DNA from: Synechocystis sp. PCC 7509
Lineage (GTDB): Bacteria > Cyanobacteriota > Cyanobacteriia > Cyanobacteriales > Chroococcidiopsidaceae
Direction of reading: 5' to 3'
Length of the DNA stretch: 64,000 bases
NCBI RefSeq assembly: GCF_000332075.2
Contig: NZ_ALVU02000001.1
Span: 4,161,609-4,225,608, forward strand
Shown: piece by piece, positions 36,786-46,488 of the stretch
How positions within the stretch are numbered: position 1 is the first letter of the stretch
Layout: every line of letters begins with the position of its first letter
Program-made: the position numbers and the translations under genes
The notes under the pieces: generated by a model
Seen by the model: the letters and a program-made list of their open reading frames with translations, nothing else
Databases searched by the model: none
Told to the model about the DNA's origin: nothing

Positions 36786-37433
36786 TTACAAAGGCCCAGA
36801 AATGCCTTGCTTGCGAATCATCAAAAAGTGCAGCAACATAAAAACAGCAATCAACCAAGGCAATACAAAGGTATGAGCGCTGTAGTACCGAGTTAATGTT
36901 GCTTGACCTACACTAGAACCGCCACGTAAGAGATCCGCCATCAGCGTACCGACGACAGGAATTGCTTCGGGTACACCACTAACAATTTTTACAGCCCAGT
37001 ACCCAACTTGATCCCAAGGTAAGGAATAACCCGTTACCCCAAAAGAGACGGTAATAACTGCCAAAATTACACCCGTTACCCAAGTTAATTCGCGGGGCTT
37101 TTTAAAGCCGCCAGTGAGGTAAACCCGGAAAGTGTGCAAAATCATCATTAACACCATCATGCTTGCAGACCAGCGATGAACAGAACGAATTAGCCAACCG
37201 AAGTTAACGTCATTCATTAGGTATTGTACGGAAGTGTAAGCTTCTGCAACTGTTGGTCTGTAGTAGAAAGTCATGGCGAACCCAGTGGCAAACTGGATCA
37301 AAAAGCAAGTTAAAGTGATGCCGCCAAAGCAGTAAAAAATGTTGACGTGGGGAGGCACATACTTATTGGTTACATCTTCAGCAAGCGCCTCAATTTCTAA
37401 GCGCTCCTCAAACCAGTCGTAAACGTTTGCCAT
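36786..37433 (-). CDS. petB: Cytochrome b6
   Basis: 215 residues, four membrane helices, binds hemes b and the extra heme c'. Cys35 (NIFYCFGG) is the covalent attachment point for heme c'. Histidine ligands lie in [21 protein letters not shown] and the later SAHTFVLPW and [11 protein letters not shown] segments. Opens with [21 protein letters not shown], highly conserved. First gene of the petBD unit. Confidence 0.98.
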   Translation of the reverse strand: MANVYDWFEERLEIEALAEDVTNKYVPPHVNIFYCFGGITLTCFLIQFATGFAMTFYYRPTVAEAYTSVQYLMNDVNFGWLIRSVHRWSASMMVLMMILHTFRVYLTGGFKKPRELTWVTGVILAVITVSFGVTGYSLPWDQVGYWAVKIVSGVPEAIPVVGTLMADLLRGGSSVGQATLTRYYSAHTFVLPWLIAVFMLLHFLMIRKQGISGPL

Positions 37434-37732
37434 ACAATTAGTAAATTTCCTGAGAATGGATTACAGTTTTTAAGCTCCTCAAACTAAAATTAGTCGAAAG
37501 AGTCAGTTTTCTAAGGTTTGCACAACTTTTAGGCATCTCGCACTTTTTTTATTGTTGCTCAATGCAGTAGTTTTTGGTTGGCGATCGCTACTTGCTTTCC
37601 TTGAGGGTTGGCAGTTAGCTGAGTTTTTCTGCATTAGTTCTATAAAAAAAGTAACATAATCGAGAGGATGATTTCATACTTTTTACTGCCAATTGCGGCG
37701 AAGTTTGGGGGAGAAAGAGGGAAAATATTTAG
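37434..37732. promoter_or_regulatory. Divergent petB-ctpA control region
   Basis: About 300 bases between two divergent photosynthetic genes. It contains one HIP1 octamer and several T/A runs but no clean -35/-10 pair that I can assign. Both promoters must lie here. Confidence 0.5.
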
Positions 37733-38977
37733 ATGAGCTTAAATTACAAACGAATTTTTCAAATTGGAATTTTACTAATACTGTCAATTTCTGTCGCCTT
37801 GAGCAGTTGGACATCCCCCGCCGTTGCCCTGACCAAAGAACAAAAGTTAGTCTCGGAAGCTTGGAGAATTGTTAACCGTACTTATTTAGACGATACTTTT
37901 AATCACCAAAATTGGGCATCCGTGCGGCAAAAAGTGCTTAAACAACCCTTAAATGACCAACAATCGGCTTTTGATGCTGTCCAAAAGATGATCGCTACGC
38001 TTGACGATCCTTTTACGCGGTTTTTGCGCCCAGAGCAGTATCGGAGTTTGCAAGTAAATACTTCCGGGGAATTGACGGGAGTAGGTTTACAAATTGCTTT
38101 GGATGTAAAAACTGGGGTGTTGGAAGTAGTCGCCCCCATTGCTGGATCTCCCGCCGATAAAGCTGGGATTCGCCCGCGCGATCGCATTACCCAAATTAAT
38201 AGCACTCCCACTAGCCAAATTACCCTAGACGAGGCGGCGGCGAGGATGCGGGGCTTGATTGGCACTCATGTTTACTTGACGATTGAACGATCGGGGGAAG
38301 CAAGCAAGGAAATCGATCTAGTACGCGATCGCATTGCCCTAAATCCTGTAGTTACACAATTGCGGACTTCTGCCCAAAATGTTCCCATTGGCTACATCCG
38401 CCTAACTCAATTTAATGCCAATGCCACTAGCGAACTTGCTCATGCGATCAATAGCATGGAAAAGCAAGGCGCAGAAGCATATATTTTGGATTTACGCAAC
38501 AATCCCGGCGGTTTATTGCAGTCTGGAATTGAAATTGCGCGGTTGTGGTTAGATAAAGGCACAGTAGTCTACACCGTCAATCGTCAAGGTATTCAAGGCA
38601 GTTTTGAGGCTTATGGCTCTCCCTTAACCCGCGATCCACTGGTAGTTTTAGTTAATCAAGGATCGGCTAGTGCTAGTGAAATTTTAGCTGGAGCGCTGCA
38701 AGACAATGGTAGAGCAACTTTGGTTGGAGAAACTACTTTTGGCAAAGGTTTAATTCAGTCTTTATTTGATTTATCCGACGGCGCAGGAATCGCGGTGACG
38801 GTGGCTAAATACGAAACTCCCAACCATCGGGATATTAACAAATTGGGTATAGCGCCCGATCGCCTAGTTAAATCTGAACCAATTAGCCGCGAACAAATCG
38901 CCACAGAGGCGGATGTCCAGTATACAGCCGCCGTAGAAGTGTTAACAAATACTTTAGAGGTAGCAAAAGCCGCTTAA
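37733..38977 (+). CDS. ctpA: Carboxyl-terminal processing protease CtpA (S41A)
   Basis: 414 residues. A signal peptide (IGILLILSISVALSSW, cleavage near AVA-LT) exports it to the thylakoid lumen/periplasm. A PDZ domain (LTGVGLQIALDVKTGVLEVVAPIAGSPADKAGI) precedes the peptidase core with Ser313 (GSASASE) and Lys338 (TFGKGL), the 25-residue spacing of the Ser-Lys dyad. CtpA removes the C-terminal extension of pre-D1 in photosystem II. A ctpA gene divergent to petBD is an arrangement known from other cyanobacteria. A paralogous Ctp role cannot be excluded. Confidence 0.93.
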   Translation: MSLNYKRIFQIGILLILSISVALSSWTSPAVALTKEQKLVSEAWRIVNRTYLDDTFNHQNWASVRQKVLKQPLNDQQSAFDAVQKMIATLDDPFTRFLRPEQYRSLQVNTSGELTGVGLQIALDVKTGVLEVVAPIAGSPADKAGIRPRDRITQINSTPTSQITLDEAAARMRGLIGTHVYLTIERSGEASKEIDLVRDRIALNPVVTQLRTSAQNVPIGYIRLTQFNANATSELAHAINSMEKQGAEAYILDLRNNPGGLLQSGIEIARLWLDKGTVVYTVNRQGIQGSFEAYGSPLTRDPLVVLVNQGSASASEILAGALQDNGRATLVGETTFGKGLIQSLFDLSDGAGIAVTVAKYETPNHRDINKLGIAPDRLVKSEPISREQIATEADVQYTAAVEVLTNTLEVAKAA

Positions 38978-38980
38978 AAA

Positions 38981-39706
38981 CTAGAAAATCATTGGCAAAT
39001 TCTTGAGCTTATCTAAATCTAACTGTGCTATTTGCTCATAAGCATTAGCGATTACTTTTTTTCCTCGCAAAAAACCAATATTTGCACCCGGACAAATATA
39101 TGCCAAAGTTTCGGGTGTAAAAGTTTCCCTCAGTAGTTGCAGGCTGTTTATTTGCCAATGCCATTGAAAAGTTTTAGAAGTTCTCAATGGTACAGGTTGC
39201 CCTTGTTGATTTGGCAATAAATGCCGCCCCGTAAACAAAATACCGCCATTACTAGGATAATAAAGGCAGGAAGATCCAGGGGAATGCCCCGGAGTCCAAA
39301 TTACTCGCCCATAGTTAAGGCTCATTTCTTGCCTAAAAGTCGTCACTTTGACTTTTGGCAACAAGTAAGCTTCTTGCTCTTGAATTAAAACTTCACAATT
39401 AAAAGCCTCTTGAATTGCTCTTGCCTTGCCAATACCGCCCCTATGAGTAATAAATAAAGTTTTTATTCCGCCGTGCGCCGTCAAAAATTCACAAGTTCGC
39501 GCCTCTACCGCCGGACAATCGAGCAAAATATTACCTTCTTTTTCTACAATAAGATAAGCCGTCCCTCCTAAAGTTTTAGAGTTGGGTGAAAAAGCATAAA
39601 TATTATCTAATACAGATTGCGGTGGTTTGGGAGGACGGGTTGCCAAAATTGGCAAAGCATCAGTTGGATTAGTAGGAGGGGGAGGGCAAGAAGAATCTGA
39701 GTACAC
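38981..39706 (-). CDS. Metallo-beta-lactamase-fold protein with lost metal ligands
   Basis: 241 residues. The MBL fold is recognised from GTAYLIVEKEGNILLDCPA, the later TPGHSPGSSCLYYP (His141) and the GGILFTGRHLL strand. The usual HxHxDH zinc motif has become HRGGIG (88-93), and the FTGD aspartate has become FTGR, so zinc binding and hydrolysis look lost. It begins with a proline-rich tail of about 30 residues. It converges on ctpA with a 3-base gap. A structural or binding role is inferred. Confidence 0.7.
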   Translation of the reverse strand: MYSDSSCPPPPTNPTDALPILATRPPKPPQSVLDNIYAFSPNSKTLGGTAYLIVEKEGNILLDCPAVEARTCEFLTAHGGIKTLFITHRGGIGKARAIQEAFNCEVLIQEQEAYLLPKVKVTTFRQEMSLNYGRVIWTPGHSPGSSCLYYPSNGGILFTGRHLLPNQQGQPVPLRTSKTFQWHWQINSLQLLRETFTPETLAYICPGANIGFLRGKKVIANAYEQIAQLDLDKLKNLPMIF

Positions 39707-39800
39707 TGCTACCGTTATTAAAAAGCTTTGTTTTTTAATTATGAATACAGTCTATAAGTTTGGCATTCTCAAAACCTAATTAAACTTTATTTTAAATAGC

Positions 39801-41288
39801 ATGATTATTGACTGGATTATTCTTTTACTTATGGCACTATTTACTTATTTAATAGTGCGGCGAAGCGTAACAGGAGTTACTACTACACCCGTTTGGCTGT
39901 TGTGGTTGGTGTTGATGATGCCTCCTTTTGTTTGGAGTTTGTGGATATTAGTTTATAGCGCAAAGCAGCTACCGCCGATAGAACTCTTAATAGGCATGAG
40001 TATATTAAGCATATTTTTCTACCTAAAACTGCATCAAAAAGGGCGAAAAAACTTAACGCCTACCCAAAAAGAACCATCTCCGGCGGTGGAATCACTGCCG
40101 GTAAAAGAAGTTGCCTCACCGCCATTGCCTTTACGACCTATTGATAAAACCGAAGAAACAAAGCTAAAAAATTGTTTTCCTTGGTCGATATTTTACGTAA
40201 ACAATATTGAATACCGACCCCAAGCAATTATTTGTCGAGGACAGTTGCGAGAAAAATCTCCATCCCAGGCTTACGATCGCATTAAAGAAAACGTCCGCTT
40301 AGAGTTTGGCGATCGCTTTTTGGTGTTGTTTCAAGAAGATATGACCGGAAAGCCATTTTTTGCCTTAGTTCCCAATACTCAAGCTGCCGCAAATAAACGC
40401 AAAAATGATAAATTAACTCGTCCCGGTTTGGCGCTGGGACTATTAATAGCAACGATTTACACGACTACCTTAGTGGGAGTAGGCATTGCTAATACCAACA
40501 ATATCGAGGCTTTGAGATCCAATCCAGAGATTTTACTAAGCGGCTTGCCTTATGGGATTTCTTTAATGACTATTTTGGGTATTCACGAACTAGGGCATTA
40601 TCTAACAGCTAGATACTACAAAATCCGGGCAACACTACCCTACTTTATTCCTTTTCCCTTATTTTTAGGGACTTTTGGCGCGTTCATTCAAATGCGTAGC
40701 CCTGTACCCAACCGCAAAGCCTTATTTGACGTAAGTATTGCCGGGCCATTGGCAGGTTTTGTTGTGACTTTACCCTTGCTAATTTGGGGTTTGGCTCATT
40801 CTACAGTGGTATCGCTGCCCGAAAAAGCCGAACAAGTCTTGAATCCCAATGCTCTAGATCCCAACTACTCATTATTGTTAGCGCTGTTAAGTAAATTGAC
40901 CTTGGGCATTCAATTAAGCGCCGACAGTGGCATAGATTTACACCCAGTTGCTGTAGCTGGGTTACTTGGTGCGATCGCCACAGCCTTGAATTTGATACCT
41001 GTAGGACAACTCGATGGCGGTCATATTATTCATGCCATGTTTGGACAACGCAACGGCATAGCAATCGGGCAAATTTCCCGATTTTTAATCCTAGGGTTAG
41101 CTTTACTCCAACCGGGTTTTTGGATCTGGGCAATTATCTTATTTTTTATGCCCGTTGCTGACGAACCAGCTTTAAATGATATTAGCGAACTAGATAATAA
41201 ACGCGATATTTTGGGAATACTGGCGATGGCGTTGTTGGTGATAATTATCTTGCCAATGCCCGAACAACTCGCCCAATTATTAAATTAA
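39801..41288 (+). CDS. Site-2 protease family zinc protease, EGY-like
   Basis: 495 residues. The zinc site HELGH (262-266) and the second site NLIPVGQLDGGH (397-408, NPxxxxDG-type with Asp405) lie in membrane segments. Two N-terminal membrane helices and a soluble domain of about 130 residues precede the core. GNxR-like NRKALFDVSIAGPLAGF is also present. This layout matches plant chloroplast EGY proteases and cyanobacterial homologues rather than RseP (no PDZ seen). The substrate is unknown. It is followed closely by trmFO, 9 bases away. Confidence 0.88.
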   Translation: MIIDWIILLLMALFTYLIVRRSVTGVTTTPVWLLWLVLMMPPFVWSLWILVYSAKQLPPIELLIGMSILSIFFYLKLHQKGRKNLTPTQKEPSPAVESLPVKEVASPPLPLRPIDKTEETKLKNCFPWSIFYVNNIEYRPQAIICRGQLREKSPSQAYDRIKENVRLEFGDRFLVLFQEDMTGKPFFALVPNTQAAANKRKNDKLTRPGLALGLLIATIYTTTLVGVGIANTNNIEALRSNPEILLSGLPYGISLMTILGIHELGHYLTARYYKIRATLPYFIPFPLFLGTFGAFIQMRSPVPNRKALFDVSIAGPLAGFVVTLPLLIWGLAHSTVVSLPEKAEQVLNPNALDPNYSLLLALLSKLTLGIQLSADSGIDLHPVAVAGLLGAIATALNLIPVGQLDGGHIIHAMFGQRNGIAIGQISRFLILGLALLQPGFWIWAIILFFMPVADEPALNDISELDNKRDILGILAMALLVIIILPMPEQLAQLLN

Positions 41289-41297
41289 AGGTTATTG

Positions 41298-42662
41298 ATG
41301 GTAAAACCAATTCATGTAATCGGCGGCGGCATAGCGGGGACAGAAGCCGCGTGGCAAATTGCGGCGGCGGGAGTACCTGTAGTATTGCAGGAGATGCGCC
41401 CCCAAAGGGTTAGCCCCGCTCACCACTCCCAAGAATTGGCGGAATTGGTCTGTAGTAATTCCTTTGGGGCAATTTCGAGCGATCGCGCGGCGGGGTTGTT
41501 GCACGCCGAATTACGCCAACTCCATTCAATCATTATTTCTAAAGCCGACGAACACTCTGTACCCGCCGGAGGCGCACTAGCGGTAGATCGAGGCAAATTT
41601 AGCCACGACTTAACTACAACTTTGGCGGCACATCCCTTAATAGAACTGCGGCGGGGAGAAGTTGAGCAAATCCCACCGGGTATTGTAGTTTTAGCTACTG
41701 GCCCATTAACTAGCCCGCAACTAGCGGAGGATTTGCAGCGATTTACGGGGATGGAATACCTGAGTTTTTTTGATGCGGCAAGTCCCATTGTAGTAGGGGA
41801 ATCAATTAACCTCGATCGCGCTTTTTTGGCTTCCCGTTACGATAAAGGTGACGCTGACTATCTCAATTGTCCGATGAACCGCGAACAGTATTTACACTTT
41901 CGCCAAGAACTATGTATTGCCGAACAAGCAGAATTAAAGGATTTTGAACGCGAAACGGCTAAATTTTTTGAAGCTTGTTTGCCCATTGAAGAATTAGCCC
42001 AGCGCGGCGAAGATACGATGCGTTATGGGCCCTTAAAGCCTGTCGGTTTATTTGATGCCCGTAAAGGCGATTTTCGCGCCCCCGAAAACAAGTCCGAACG
42101 TCCCTATGCCGTCGTGCAACTGCGCCAAGAAGACAAAGCCGGGCAGTTGTGGAATATGGTAGGATTTCAAACAAATTTACGTTGGGGCGAACAAAAACGG
42201 ATATTTCAGATGATTCCTGGCTTGGAAAATGCGGAGTTTGTGCGTTTGGGTGTGATGCACCGCAATACCTTTATCAATGCGCCGCAGTTATTGCACTCAA
42301 GTTTACAATTCAAGCATCATGATACAGTTTTAGCCGCCGGGCAAATAATTGGTACAGAGGGCTATACCGCAGCCTCCGCCGGGGGTTGGTTAGCGGGGAC
42401 AAATGCTGCGAGGTTAGCTTTAGGCAAGCCCCCCTTAACGTTGCCTACTACAACGATGATGGGAGCGCTATTTGAATTTATTAGTTCCGCATCGCCTAAG
42501 CATTTTCAACCAATGCCGCCTAATTTTGGGATTTTACCGCCATTACCAGAGAAAATTAAAAGTAAACAAGAACGATACGCTGCTTACCGCGATCGCGCTT
42601 TAGCTGATTTGGTCGCTTGGCAAGCTGAATTATCTTTAAAATTAACTGGCGTAGCTCTTTAG
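41298..42662 (+). CDS. trmFO: Folate-dependent tRNA (uracil-54 C5) methyltransferase
   Basis: 454 residues, FAD enzyme making ribothymidine-54 in tRNA with methylenetetrahydrofolate. The FAD motif is [12 protein letters not shown] at residues 9-20. CSNSFGA, RGKFS and [25 protein letters not shown] match the TrmFO/GidA family. Start ATG 41298 with AAAGG upstream; a TTG one codon earlier is less likely. Probably co-transcribed with the protease, and followed by a strong terminator. Confidence 0.96.
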   Translation: MVKPIHVIGGGIAGTEAAWQIAAAGVPVVLQEMRPQRVSPAHHSQELAELVCSNSFGAISSDRAAGLLHAELRQLHSIIISKADEHSVPAGGALAVDRGKFSHDLTTTLAAHPLIELRRGEVEQIPPGIVVLATGPLTSPQLAEDLQRFTGMEYLSFFDAASPIVVGESINLDRAFLASRYDKGDADYLNCPMNREQYLHFRQELCIAEQAELKDFERETAKFFEACLPIEELAQRGEDTMRYGPLKPVGLFDARKGDFRAPENKSERPYAVVQLRQEDKAGQLWNMVGFQTNLRWGEQKRIFQMIPGLENAEFVRLGVMHRNTFINAPQLLHSSLQFKHHDTVLAAGQIIGTEGYTAASAGGWLAGTNAARLALGKPPLTLPTTTMMGALFEFISSASPKHFQPMPPNFGILPPLPEKIKSKQERYAAYRDRALADLVAWQAELSLKLTGVAL

Positions 42663-42665
42663 ATG

Positions 42666-42707
42666 AATTGACTGTTGGCAAAAAGTACCTTTTGCCAACA
42701 GTCAATT
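42666..42707 (+). terminator. Strong hairpin after trmFO
   Basis: An 18-bp perfect stem (AATTGACTGTTGGCAAAA and its complement) with a 6-base loop starts 3 bases beyond the trmFO stop codon. A/T-rich ends on both sides allow a terminator role in either direction. Confidence 0.8.
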
Positions 42708-42830
42708 CTAGTTAGACTAAGTTCGTCACAGTAATCAAAATTGTACTTAGATTTGTTTTATAGATAACCAAAGCAATGTTAAGTTGCGCCGGAGGTACTC
42801 AACAGAAGAAATAGTAAGAACTGGTAATTT

Positions 42831-42873
42831 ATAAACTACTCCGACCCGCTACGCTGAGGTTAGAGTAGTTTAT
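42831..42873 (-). terminator. Hairpin downstream of the methyltransferase gene
   Basis: 11-bp perfect stem ATAAACTACTC / GAGTAGTTTAT with a 21-base loop, 42 bases beyond the minus-strand methyltransferase stop. Position and convergence fit termination. Confidence 0.55.
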
Positions 42874-42914
42874 GCTGTCTGCATCAGTAAATATACTTTT
42901 GCCAGAAATCGATG

Positions 42915-43652
42915 CTAAAACTGCACCTTGTACAGTTCAAATAGTTCTCCTGACTTGCGCGAGACTATTTTGGCGTTAGCTGCTAAAACTACTTTTTCCC
43001 ACGCAGAGATCGGCTCTAAAAATACTTCTGTACCTAAATAAGTTTCCAATATTGCCCAATCTTCTACCAAAGGTTTATCAGGATTGAGAATGTCAAAAAC
43101 AAAGTGTCCACCGGGCTTTAGTACCCGCTTGACTTCCCCTAAAATCTGACTCCAGTAATTAAGCCCATAATACTGACTCCAACCAGTTGCGATCGCACTA
43201 TCAAACTGCGAGGCTTCATATTGTAAGTGATGGGCTGGTGCTAACTTTACGCCCTTAAATAGTTTGGAATTAAGCTGAGAACCGCGACTATTTAAAGCAT
43301 CGGTGGCGACAGTGCTAATTTCTTGCCCGTAAAAGTACGCGTCCCAGTCTCTCCAAGGATAAATCAAAAAGCTCACGCCGCAGCCAATATCTAAACAACG
43401 CGAGTTCTTTTGAGGTTTGGCAATTTCCCAAAAAGCAGAATTAACTTTATTTGCCAATGTACCCGCAGTCCATTCTAAAAAAATTGGCATCGCTTCAACT
43501 TCTGGTGGTAATTCAAAGCCCTCGCCGCGATACTGCTTGTCAAAACGTTTCGCTACTTGCCCTATGATCTCCTGAGCGCTGTCTGTGGCATTTTGACGGC
43601 TTAGAAAGTCAATTCCTTTTTCAGAGAAGTGCGAATCCCGTTTTTTGGACAT
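42915..43652 (-). CDS. Class I SAM-dependent methyltransferase
   Basis: 245 residues. SAM motif I is CLDIGCGVSF (86-95). The later strand FDSAIATGWSQYYGLNYWSQILGEVKRVLKPGGHFVFDIL gives motifs II and III of the Rossmann core. The charged N terminus (MSKKRDSHFSEKGIDFLS) is cyanobacterial in style. The acceptor is unknown. It is the first minus-strand gene at the edge of the stress cluster. Confidence 0.85.
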   Translation of the reverse strand: MSKKRDSHFSEKGIDFLSRQNATDSAQEIIGQVAKRFDKQYRGEGFELPPEVEAMPIFLEWTAGTLANKVNSAFWEIAKPQKNSRCLDIGCGVSFLIYPWRDWDAYFYGQEISTVATDALNSRGSQLNSKLFKGVKLAPAHHLQYEASQFDSAIATGWSQYYGLNYWSQILGEVKRVLKPGGHFVFDILNPDKPLVEDWAILETYLGTEVFLEPISAWEKVVLAANAKIVSRKSGELFELYKVQF

Positions 43653-43723
43653 GAAGTTGCTATTGGTAGTACGTTAAGTTCTAGCGTACACCTTATACAT
43701 CTACAAGCTATTAATCTGAGCAA

Positions 43724-44059
43724 TTACGGTTGATGTTCTTCGTAATCTTCTGAAGACATGGGATCTAGTTCCCAACGGCGATCGTCTCTGTCTTCCAGCA
43801 TTTCTGTTGTGCGTAAAAAGGCGCGATCGCTCATTTCTAATCCTACGGCTTTACCAAGTTCATCAACTAAATCTTGGTCAGGAGTGGGCGCAGTTCCGCC
43901 CACCGCTTCCTCTCCTACCGCATCGGCTTCCCTTACATTTGCTTCGATATCGCCCCCGGTTAGCGTTGCATCAGTAATATCGATCGCAGAGGATTCATGT
44001 ACGCCTGTACCGTAGGATTCGGTAAATTCTTGAGGTTCTGAATTTTTATTTTTAGTCAT
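43724..44059 (-). CDS. DUF6335-like acidic small protein
   Basis: 111 residues, very acidic. Contains ESYGTGVHESSAIDI and the distinctive GGDIEANVREADAVGEEAVGG TAPTPDQDLVDELGKAVGLE pattern, then RTTEMLEDRDDRRWELDP. This is the signature of cyanobacterial proteins I recall as DUF6335. Function unknown. No membrane segment. Divergent from the DUF2267 gene across 175 bases. Confidence 0.75.
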   Translation of the reverse strand: MTKNKNSEPQEFTESYGTGVHESSAIDITDATLTGGDIEANVREADAVGEEAVGGTAPTPDQDLVDELGKAVGLEMSDRAFLRTTEMLEDRDDRRWELDPMSSEDYEEHQP

Positions 44060-44234
44060 AACTTTTGTTTAAATGCGATCGCTTTTGCCTACGATAGCGC
44101 TTGAACGGGCTTTGTAACTTATCCCTTGCGACAGAAACAATCTATCCCTTTGGATTGACGAGAACTAACTAGCCGCGTACATAACCTTAAATTGAAGCTA
44201 GAGAGCGCTAATTGGATCAGTTAACGGTTTAATC

Positions 44235-44615
44235 ATGAAATACGACGAGTTTATCAAGCACGTTCAAACTATTGCTCAACTTAATTCTAAAGAAGCCGCC
44301 CAAACAGCTACTAGCGCCACCCTAGAAACCCTCAAGGAACGCATTGTTGGCGATGAAGCAGGCCAACTAGCCGCCCAGCTACCCAAAGAATTAGGGCAAT
44401 ATTTACATGGGCGAGAAGGTGAAAATGGCGGAACTTTTGGAGTTAATGAGTTTCTCCAGCGCGTTAGTCAAAAAGCCGGGGTAGATACCAATACTGCTAT
44501 TACTCACGTTAAAGCAGTATTTGCAGTATTAAAAGACGCTGTATCGCCGGGAGAATTTGACGATGTGCGCGTAAATCTATCGGATGACTATCAAGACTTA
44601 CTACCAGCATCGTAA
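44235..44615 (+). CDS. DUF2267 domain protein
   Basis: 126 residues of a single DUF2267 domain: MKYDEFIKHVQ, then TLETLKERIVGDEAGQLAAQLPKELGQYLHG and VSPGEFDDVRVNLSDDYQDLL. Such helical domains occur widely in bacteria in stress-associated loci, without a proven function. It opens the plus-strand cluster and is followed after 24 bases by the PfpI-ferritin-like gene, which has GAGGAAA upstream. Confidence 0.85.
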   Translation: MKYDEFIKHVQTIAQLNSKEAAQTATSATLETLKERIVGDEAGQLAAQLPKELGQYLHGREGENGGTFGVNEFLQRVSQKAGVDTNTAITHVKAVFAVLKDAVSPGEFDDVRVNLSDDYQDLLPAS

Positions 44616-44639
44616 CTATAACTATTAGAGGAAATTTTT

Positions 44640-45728
44640 ATGGCAGACAACGGGACAAAAACAAAAAAAGTTGCAATTTTAATTGAAAACGGCGTAGAAG
44701 ATGCGGAGTTTCAAATACCTTACAAAGCCTTAAAAATGGCAAAAATGGAAGTAACGGTATTAGGTTCGCGGATGAACGAAACCTATAAAGGTAAGCAAGG
44801 CAAGGTTTCTATGCAGCCGGACGGGACAACGACAGAGGCGATCGCATCGGAATTTGACGCGGTAGTAATTCCTGGGGGTATGGCCCCCGATAAAATGCGG
44901 ATTAATCCCAATACTGTGCAGTTTGTCAAGGATGCAATGGAACAAGGTTTACTTGTAGCATCAGTTTGTCACGGGCCACAGGTTTTAATTGAAACTGGTT
45001 TACTCAAAGGCAAGCAAGCAACAGGTTTTGTCGCCATCAAAACCGACATGATCAACGCTGGCGCAAACTATGTAGATGAACCTTTAGTAGTTGATGGTAA
45101 TTTAATTACCTCTCGTCAGCCGGGAGATTTGGCAATATTTACTACAGCTATCCTTAGCCGCCTTGGTTATGGTGGCAAAGAAGCCGCTTTACCAGAAGAA
45201 ACTGATACTAATGCCGATTGGTGGAAATTAGCAGACTCTTGGGGCGGTTCGAGTAAAGGAGAAATTACCCAAGGCTTAAATACCGCCTTAGCCGGGGAAC
45301 GTTACGCCCAAGAAGCTTTTGACCAATATGCCCAAAAAACAGGCGATGAAGGCTTGCGAAATTTGCTCAAAGAAATCATTGCTAATAAGCAATACCACAT
45401 CAAAAAGTTGGAACAAAGACTTGACCAAATGGGCGAAAAGCCTTCTTTAGCTGCAAATGTTGCCGATACCTACGCCAAGTTAAAAGCATCGGTACAAGGT
45501 AGCGATGACAATTCCCTATTGCGTCGGGCTTTAGGAGATTTGCAAACAGGTGTAGTTGATATCAATAACTTGCGAGTTAAGTTTACAGATCCCGTAGCAA
45601 CAGAATTGTTTGCAGCTATTGAAAAAGATTTGGCAATGTACGAAAAGAATTTAGTTCATTTGTACCGCGATCGCTTAGGGACAAAACCCGCAAAACCCAC
45701 CACAGGCGCATCAGTAACAGCGGGGTAA
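44640..45728 (+). CDS. DJ-1/PfpI protein fused to a ferritin-like helical domain
   Basis: 362 residues. Residues 8-180 form a DJ-1/PfpI domain with the nucleophile elbow ASVCHGPQ (Cys110, His111) and Glu20 (ENGVEDAEF), as in PfpI/YhbO-type glyoxalase or protein-repair enzymes. After a short linker, residues about 205-345 form a helical bundle (TALAGERYAQEAFDQYAQKT, KQYHIKKLEQRLDQMGEKP, TELFAAIEKDLAMYEKNLVHLY) like DUF2383/PA2169 ferritin-like modules, with E/H residues that could bind metal. Fusion is uncommon in my experience. In a probable operon with both neighbours. Confidence 0.85.
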   Translation: MADNGTKTKKVAILIENGVEDAEFQIPYKALKMAKMEVTVLGSRMNETYKGKQGKVSMQPDGTTTEAIASEFDAVVIPGGMAPDKMRINPNTVQFVKDAMEQGLLVASVCHGPQVLIETGLLKGKQATGFVAIKTDMINAGANYVDEPLVVDGNLITSRQPGDLAIFTTAILSRLGYGGKEAALPEETDTNADWWKLADSWGGSSKGEITQGLNTALAGERYAQEAFDQYAQKTGDEGLRNLLKEIIANKQYHIKKLEQRLDQMGEKPSLAANVADTYAKLKASVQGSDDNSLLRRALGDLQTGVVDINNLRVKFTDPVATELFAAIEKDLAMYEKNLVHLYRDRLGTKPAKPTTGASVTAG

Positions 45729-45756
45729 TTGGTAATTGGTAATAAAGGAGAAAATC

Positions 45757-46440
45757 ATGAGTCCAACAATTGAAGATAAAAGCAATCAAAATGAAGGTGG
45801 CGGCGATGCTGGACGTTTGGCTACCCTAATTGGCGGCGGCGCAATGGTGTTGATGGGATTGCGTCAAAGAAACTTACGTGGGGCATTAATGGCGATCGCA
45901 GGTGGGGGTTTAGCTTATCAAGCAGCTAAGTCTCAAGGGGGTATTACTGAAGCTTTGGGGATGGAAAAATCAATTAAAGTCGAGAAAACTGTCACCATTA
46001 ACAAGCCAGCCGATGAACTTTACCGTTATTGGCACGATTTCGGCAATTTATCTACCTTTATGAAGCACGTTAAATCCGTAACGGTAATTGATGAAAAGCG
46101 ATCGCACTGGGTAGCAACAGCACCATTGGGCGCAAGTATAGAGTGGGACGCAGACATCATTGAAGACCGGGAAAATGAGTTTATTTCTTGGGGTTCGGTA
46201 GAAGGTGCGCCCGTTGATAATTCTGGGTTTATCAGATTTAAAAAAGCCACAGGCGATCGCGGTACAGAGGTAAAAGTCGTGATGGAGTACGCGCCCCCCG
46301 GAGGTGCGGTTACAGCCGCGATCGCTAAACTCTTTGGCGAAGAACCCGAACAGCAAATAGGCGACGACTTGCGCCGCTTCAAAATGCTAATGGAAACAGG
46401 CGAAATTGCTACCACTGAAGGGCAATCAAAAGGTTCTTAA
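45757..46440 (+). CDS. SRPBCC (polyketide cyclase-like) protein with membrane hairpin
   Basis: 227 residues from ATG 45757, supported by AAAGGAG 6 bases upstream. An N-terminal glycine-rich membrane hairpin (TLIGGGAMVLMGLRQRNLRGALMAIAGGGLAYQAA) precedes an SRPBCC START-like domain (IKVEKTVTINKPADELYRYWHDFGNLSTFMKHVKSV through FGEEPEQQIGDDLRRFKMLMETGE). Such domains bind hydrophobic ligands; here it would be held at a membrane. This family often sits beside stress genes in rhizobia and cyanobacteria. Third gene of the cluster. Confidence 0.88.
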   Translation: MSPTIEDKSNQNEGGGDAGRLATLIGGGAMVLMGLRQRNLRGALMAIAGGGLAYQAAKSQGGITEALGMEKSIKVEKTVTINKPADELYRYWHDFGNLSTFMKHVKSVTVIDEKRSHWVATAPLGASIEWDADIIEDRENEFISWGSVEGAPVDNSGFIRFKKATGDRGTEVKVVMEYAPPGGAVTAAIAKLFGEEPEQQIGDDLRRFKMLMETGEIATTEGQSKGS

Positions 46441-46488
46441 ACTCTCTACTAAATTACTTAAAAAATTCACTCTAGGAAACTTTAACTC

